From assembly GCA_903970405.1 (NCBI GenBank), contig CAJCIT010000190.1:1-53148 (forward strand): 53,148 nt of DNA, written 5' to 3'. Of the stretch, positions 51,296 through 53,148 are shown piece after piece; positions within the stretch are counted from its first letter, which is position 1; each line of letters starts with the position of its first letter. The notes under the pieces are model-generated. The model saw only the letters and a list, made by a program, of their open reading frames with translations. It made no database searches and was not told the DNA's origin. The DNA comes from Acidobacteriaceae bacterium. Its GTDB lineage: Bacteria > Acidobacteriota > Terriglobia > Bryobacterales > Bryobacteraceae. A program made the translations under genes and the position numbers.

Positions 51296-52795
51296 ATGCG
51301 CTTTTTCATGGCGGCGCCGGCGCTACTCGCGCTCCAACTCTCCGCCCAAATTCCCGCCACCCACATCGATTCATTCATCGGCCGCCCGCGCGCCGTCATC
51401 GTCAGTGACATCGGCAATGAGCCTGACGATCAGATGTCGCTTGTCCGGCTCCTGCTCTACTCGAATGAAATCGAAATTGAAGCGCTGGTGGCGTCCACGT
51501 CCACCTGGCAGAAAACCGCTGTCCATCCGGAGACGATGCGCAGCCTCATTCAGGCGTATGGGCAGGTCCGGCCGAATTTGCTGAAGCACGCGCCGGGCTG
51601 GCCTACAGCCGCCGATCTCGACAAACGCGTCTTCACTGGACAAACCGGCTACGGCATGGCGGCAACAGGCGCTGACAAGATGTCGGAGGGCGCCGGCGCC
51701 ATTGTACGCGCGGTCGACCGGGCCGTGGGCGAACACGACGCGCGCCCCCTCTGGGTCTGCCTCTGGGGTGGCGCCAATACACTCGCGCAAGCGCTTTTGC
51801 ACGTGCGGGCCACGCGCTCATCCGCCGATGTCGACAAGTTTGTGGAGACGATGCGCGTCAATTCGATCTCAGACCAGGACGATGCCGGGCCCTGGATTCG
51901 CCGCGAGTTTCCGAACCTCTTCTACATTGTCGAACCCTCCACTCCCAGTGGCGGAGAATACTACTACGCCACCTGGACCGGCATCAGCGGCGATGCCTAT
52001 TACCGCAACGGCGCCGGCGCGGACTTCTCCACGGTCACCAATGAGTGGCTGGACGCCAACATTCGCGCTAAGGGACCGCTGGGCAAACTCTACCCTCGCT
52101 TCGCCTTCATCATGGAGGGCGACACGCCCTCCTTTCTTGGTTTGATCGATAACGGCCTCAACGCCTACCGGCGTCCTGACTGGGGAGGGTGGGGAGGCCG
52201 TTATGTCTACCGGCAGCCTTATGGCGAGCCCCATCCTATCTGGACGCAGGGCGGCGACCTCTTTTCACGCGTCACCTCACAGGACACGGTTCGGGGCTCA
52301 GGGGGCCGCGAGTATGTCTCCGATCAGGCCACCATCTGGCGATGGCGCGAAGCCTTCCAAAACGATTTCGCCGCCCGCATGAGTTGGACCATTGCCGATT
52401 ACGCCCATGCGAATCACAACCCCCTCGTCGAAGTGAACGGTCAACCGGGTACCGCGGCGCAGGTCATCGACGTGGAAGTAGGTCAACCCGTCGAACTCGA
52501 CGCGAGCCGCAGCCATGACCCTGACGGCCAGCGCCTGCACTTTAGCTGGTTTCACTACGTCGAAGCTGGCGTGACGGGGACCAATCCAGCGGAAATCACC
52601 ATCGCCGGCGCCGATACGCCGAAGGCCGTTGTGACGGCAACCGCCGCCTGCCGTCCGGTGTGGCTGCCGAATCTAGCGCCCTGCCCGGGGAACGGCGTCG
52701 CTCATGTCATCCTCGCCGTTACCGACGAAGGCGCCCCGCCGTTGACGTCTTATCGGAGGGTCATCTTCAACGTACGCGCGAAGAGCGCGAAGTAG
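51296..52795 (+). CDS. Exported DUF1593 (nucleoside-hydrolase-like) protein
   Basis: A 499-residue protein with signal peptide (FFMAAPALLALQLSAQ). The DUF1593 domain begins at about 25 with RAVIVSDIGNEPDDQMSLVRLLLYSNEIEI, an Asp-rich site like that of inosine-uridine nucleoside hydrolases, and continues with LWVCLWGGANTLAQALLHVR, NLFYIVEPSTPSG and VKGE-like FAFIMEGDTPSFLGLIDNGL. A C-terminal PKD/Ig-like module follows at about 390-499 (VEVGQPVELDASRSHDPDGQRLHFSW, VILAVTDEGAPPLTSYRRVIF). The family includes Sde182-type proteins linked to polysaccharide breakdown; the reaction is uncertain. No clear ribosome site; see the -10 box above. Confidence 0.85.
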   Translation: MRFFMAAPALLALQLSAQIPATHIDSFIGRPRAVIVSDIGNEPDDQMSLVRLLLYSNEIEIEALVASTSTWQKTAVHPETMRSLIQAYGQVRPNLLKHAPGWPTAADLDKRVFTGQTGYGMAATGADKMSEGAGAIVRAVDRAVGEHDARPLWVCLWGGANTLAQALLHVRATRSSADVDKFVETMRVNSISDQDDAGPWIRREFPNLFYIVEPSTPSGGEYYYATWTGISGDAYYRNGAGADFSTVTNEWLDANIRAKGPLGKLYPRFAFIMEGDTPSFLGLIDNGLNAYRRPDWGGWGGRYVYRQPYGEPHPIWTQGGDLFSRVTSQDTVRGSGGREYVSDQATIWRWREAFQNDFAARMSWTIADYAHANHNPLVEVNGQPGTAAQVIDVEVGQPVELDASRSHDPDGQRLHFSWFHYVEAGVTGTNPAEITIAGADTPKAVVTATAACRPVWLPNLAPCPGNGVAHVILAVTDEGAPPLTSYRRVIFNVRAKSAK

Positions 52796-53148
52796 CAGAC
52801 AAGTTGCGCCCCTCTCTTCATCCTGATCTACTTCAAGCGGCCGCCTTCAGAGCCGCCCCCTTCTGAACCGCGCTTGTGAGCAAGCGGATCAACGCTCAAT
52901 TTCCTCCTCGCCCCACTCGCTTCCCAAGACTGAGAGTCACTCCCGCGCTCTCAGCAAGCGACCGCCGTAGTAGTCCCGACGTTCGCAGACCGCTCCACGC
53001 CACGCCTAAAGCGGCACAGGCACTTTAAGTTATCGAGTTCTAGTGACACCACTAACCGCGCAGTCGCGAGTGGCATCGGGCCCGTGTTGGCCAAGCTTGA
53101 AAAACATAAGAATGCTTCTCCGCCGTCACAAGCCAACATATGGGCACC
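52796..53148. other. Intergenic region to the window end, no gene seen
   Basis: About 350 bases after the DUF1593 gene. It holds the composite-repeat copy described separately. I see no convincing coding frame or RNA gene; it may be cut by the window edge. Confidence 0.4.
52846..52887 (+). repeat. Composite repeat with deleted middle
   Basis: TTCAGAGCCGC is joined directly to CCCCTTCTGAACCGCGC and GTGAGCAAGCGG, without the GGGAGCGACCGGT arm found at 49744-49825. It suggests that the two outer blocks are the stable parts of the repeat. Confidence 0.6.

Overview
The window looks like chromosomal DNA from an acidobacterium of the Solibacter/Bryobacter type (Bryobacterales). The evidence is the gene content: three proteins with the VWFA-related domain typical of Acidobacteria, an orphan duplicated FtsX/MacB permease of the ADOP type, a DUF1800/DUF1501 exported pair, a pro-kumamolisin-type S53 peptidase, IPT/Ig-rich secreted proteins, and high-GC DNA with GTG/TTG starts. 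No rRNA, tRNA or CRISPR array was recognised. The assignment rests on recognising families by eye; no database search was run.

Layout. 1-800: the end of an outer-membrane barrel gene, then remains of a higBA toxin-antitoxin module. 798-6228: a SnoaL-like protein, then a reverse-strand operon encoding a TPR-CHAT protease-like protein, an ECF-like sigma factor and a membrane zinc-finger anti-sigma-like protein. 6391-12971: exported DUF1800 and DUF1501 proteins, a VWFA protein and a VOC protein. 13114-18529: envelope proteins (FecR-like, SurA-like, a peptidoglycan-hydrolase-like protein, DUF885). 18831-25020: ADOP permease, GyrI-like protein, a membrane orphan with lower GC, GNAT and SDR. 25230-29087: metK, an AdoHcy-hydrolase-like protein lacking its catalytic residues, and trigger factor. 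29184-34174: small unknown proteins, malQ, a lone nuoB and a lone fliS. 34504-42375: esterase, two VWFA proteins, MerR-TPR regulator, a glutathione-peroxidase-like protein without its catalytic Cys, BON protein and an orphan antitoxin. 42537-52795: PpiC protein, HExxH protein, DUF2059, B3-type metallo-beta-lactamase fold protein, transaldolase, S53 peptidase, multicopper oxidase and a DUF1593 protein.

The most interesting system is the TPR-CHAT / sigma / anti-sigma operon at 1201-6228. The CHAT dyad is intact and the protein has a signal peptide. The anti-sigma has two cytoplasmic zinc fingers, one membrane helix and a large external domain. This suggests a protease that may cut the anti-sigma factor and free the sigma factor, loosely analogous to the CHAT-controlled sigma switch of type III-E CRISPR but without any CRISPR component.

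Intergenic DNA carries three short repeat families: a 95-bp element with inverted ends, one copy of which sits inside another repeat with an apparent 9-bp target duplication; a composite GAGCCGCGACCGT / CCCCTTCTGAACCGCGC repeat; and a palindromic GAAGCGCACAGGCCG repeat. Several genes appear to have a -10 box 5-7 bases before the start codon, suggesting leaderless transcripts.
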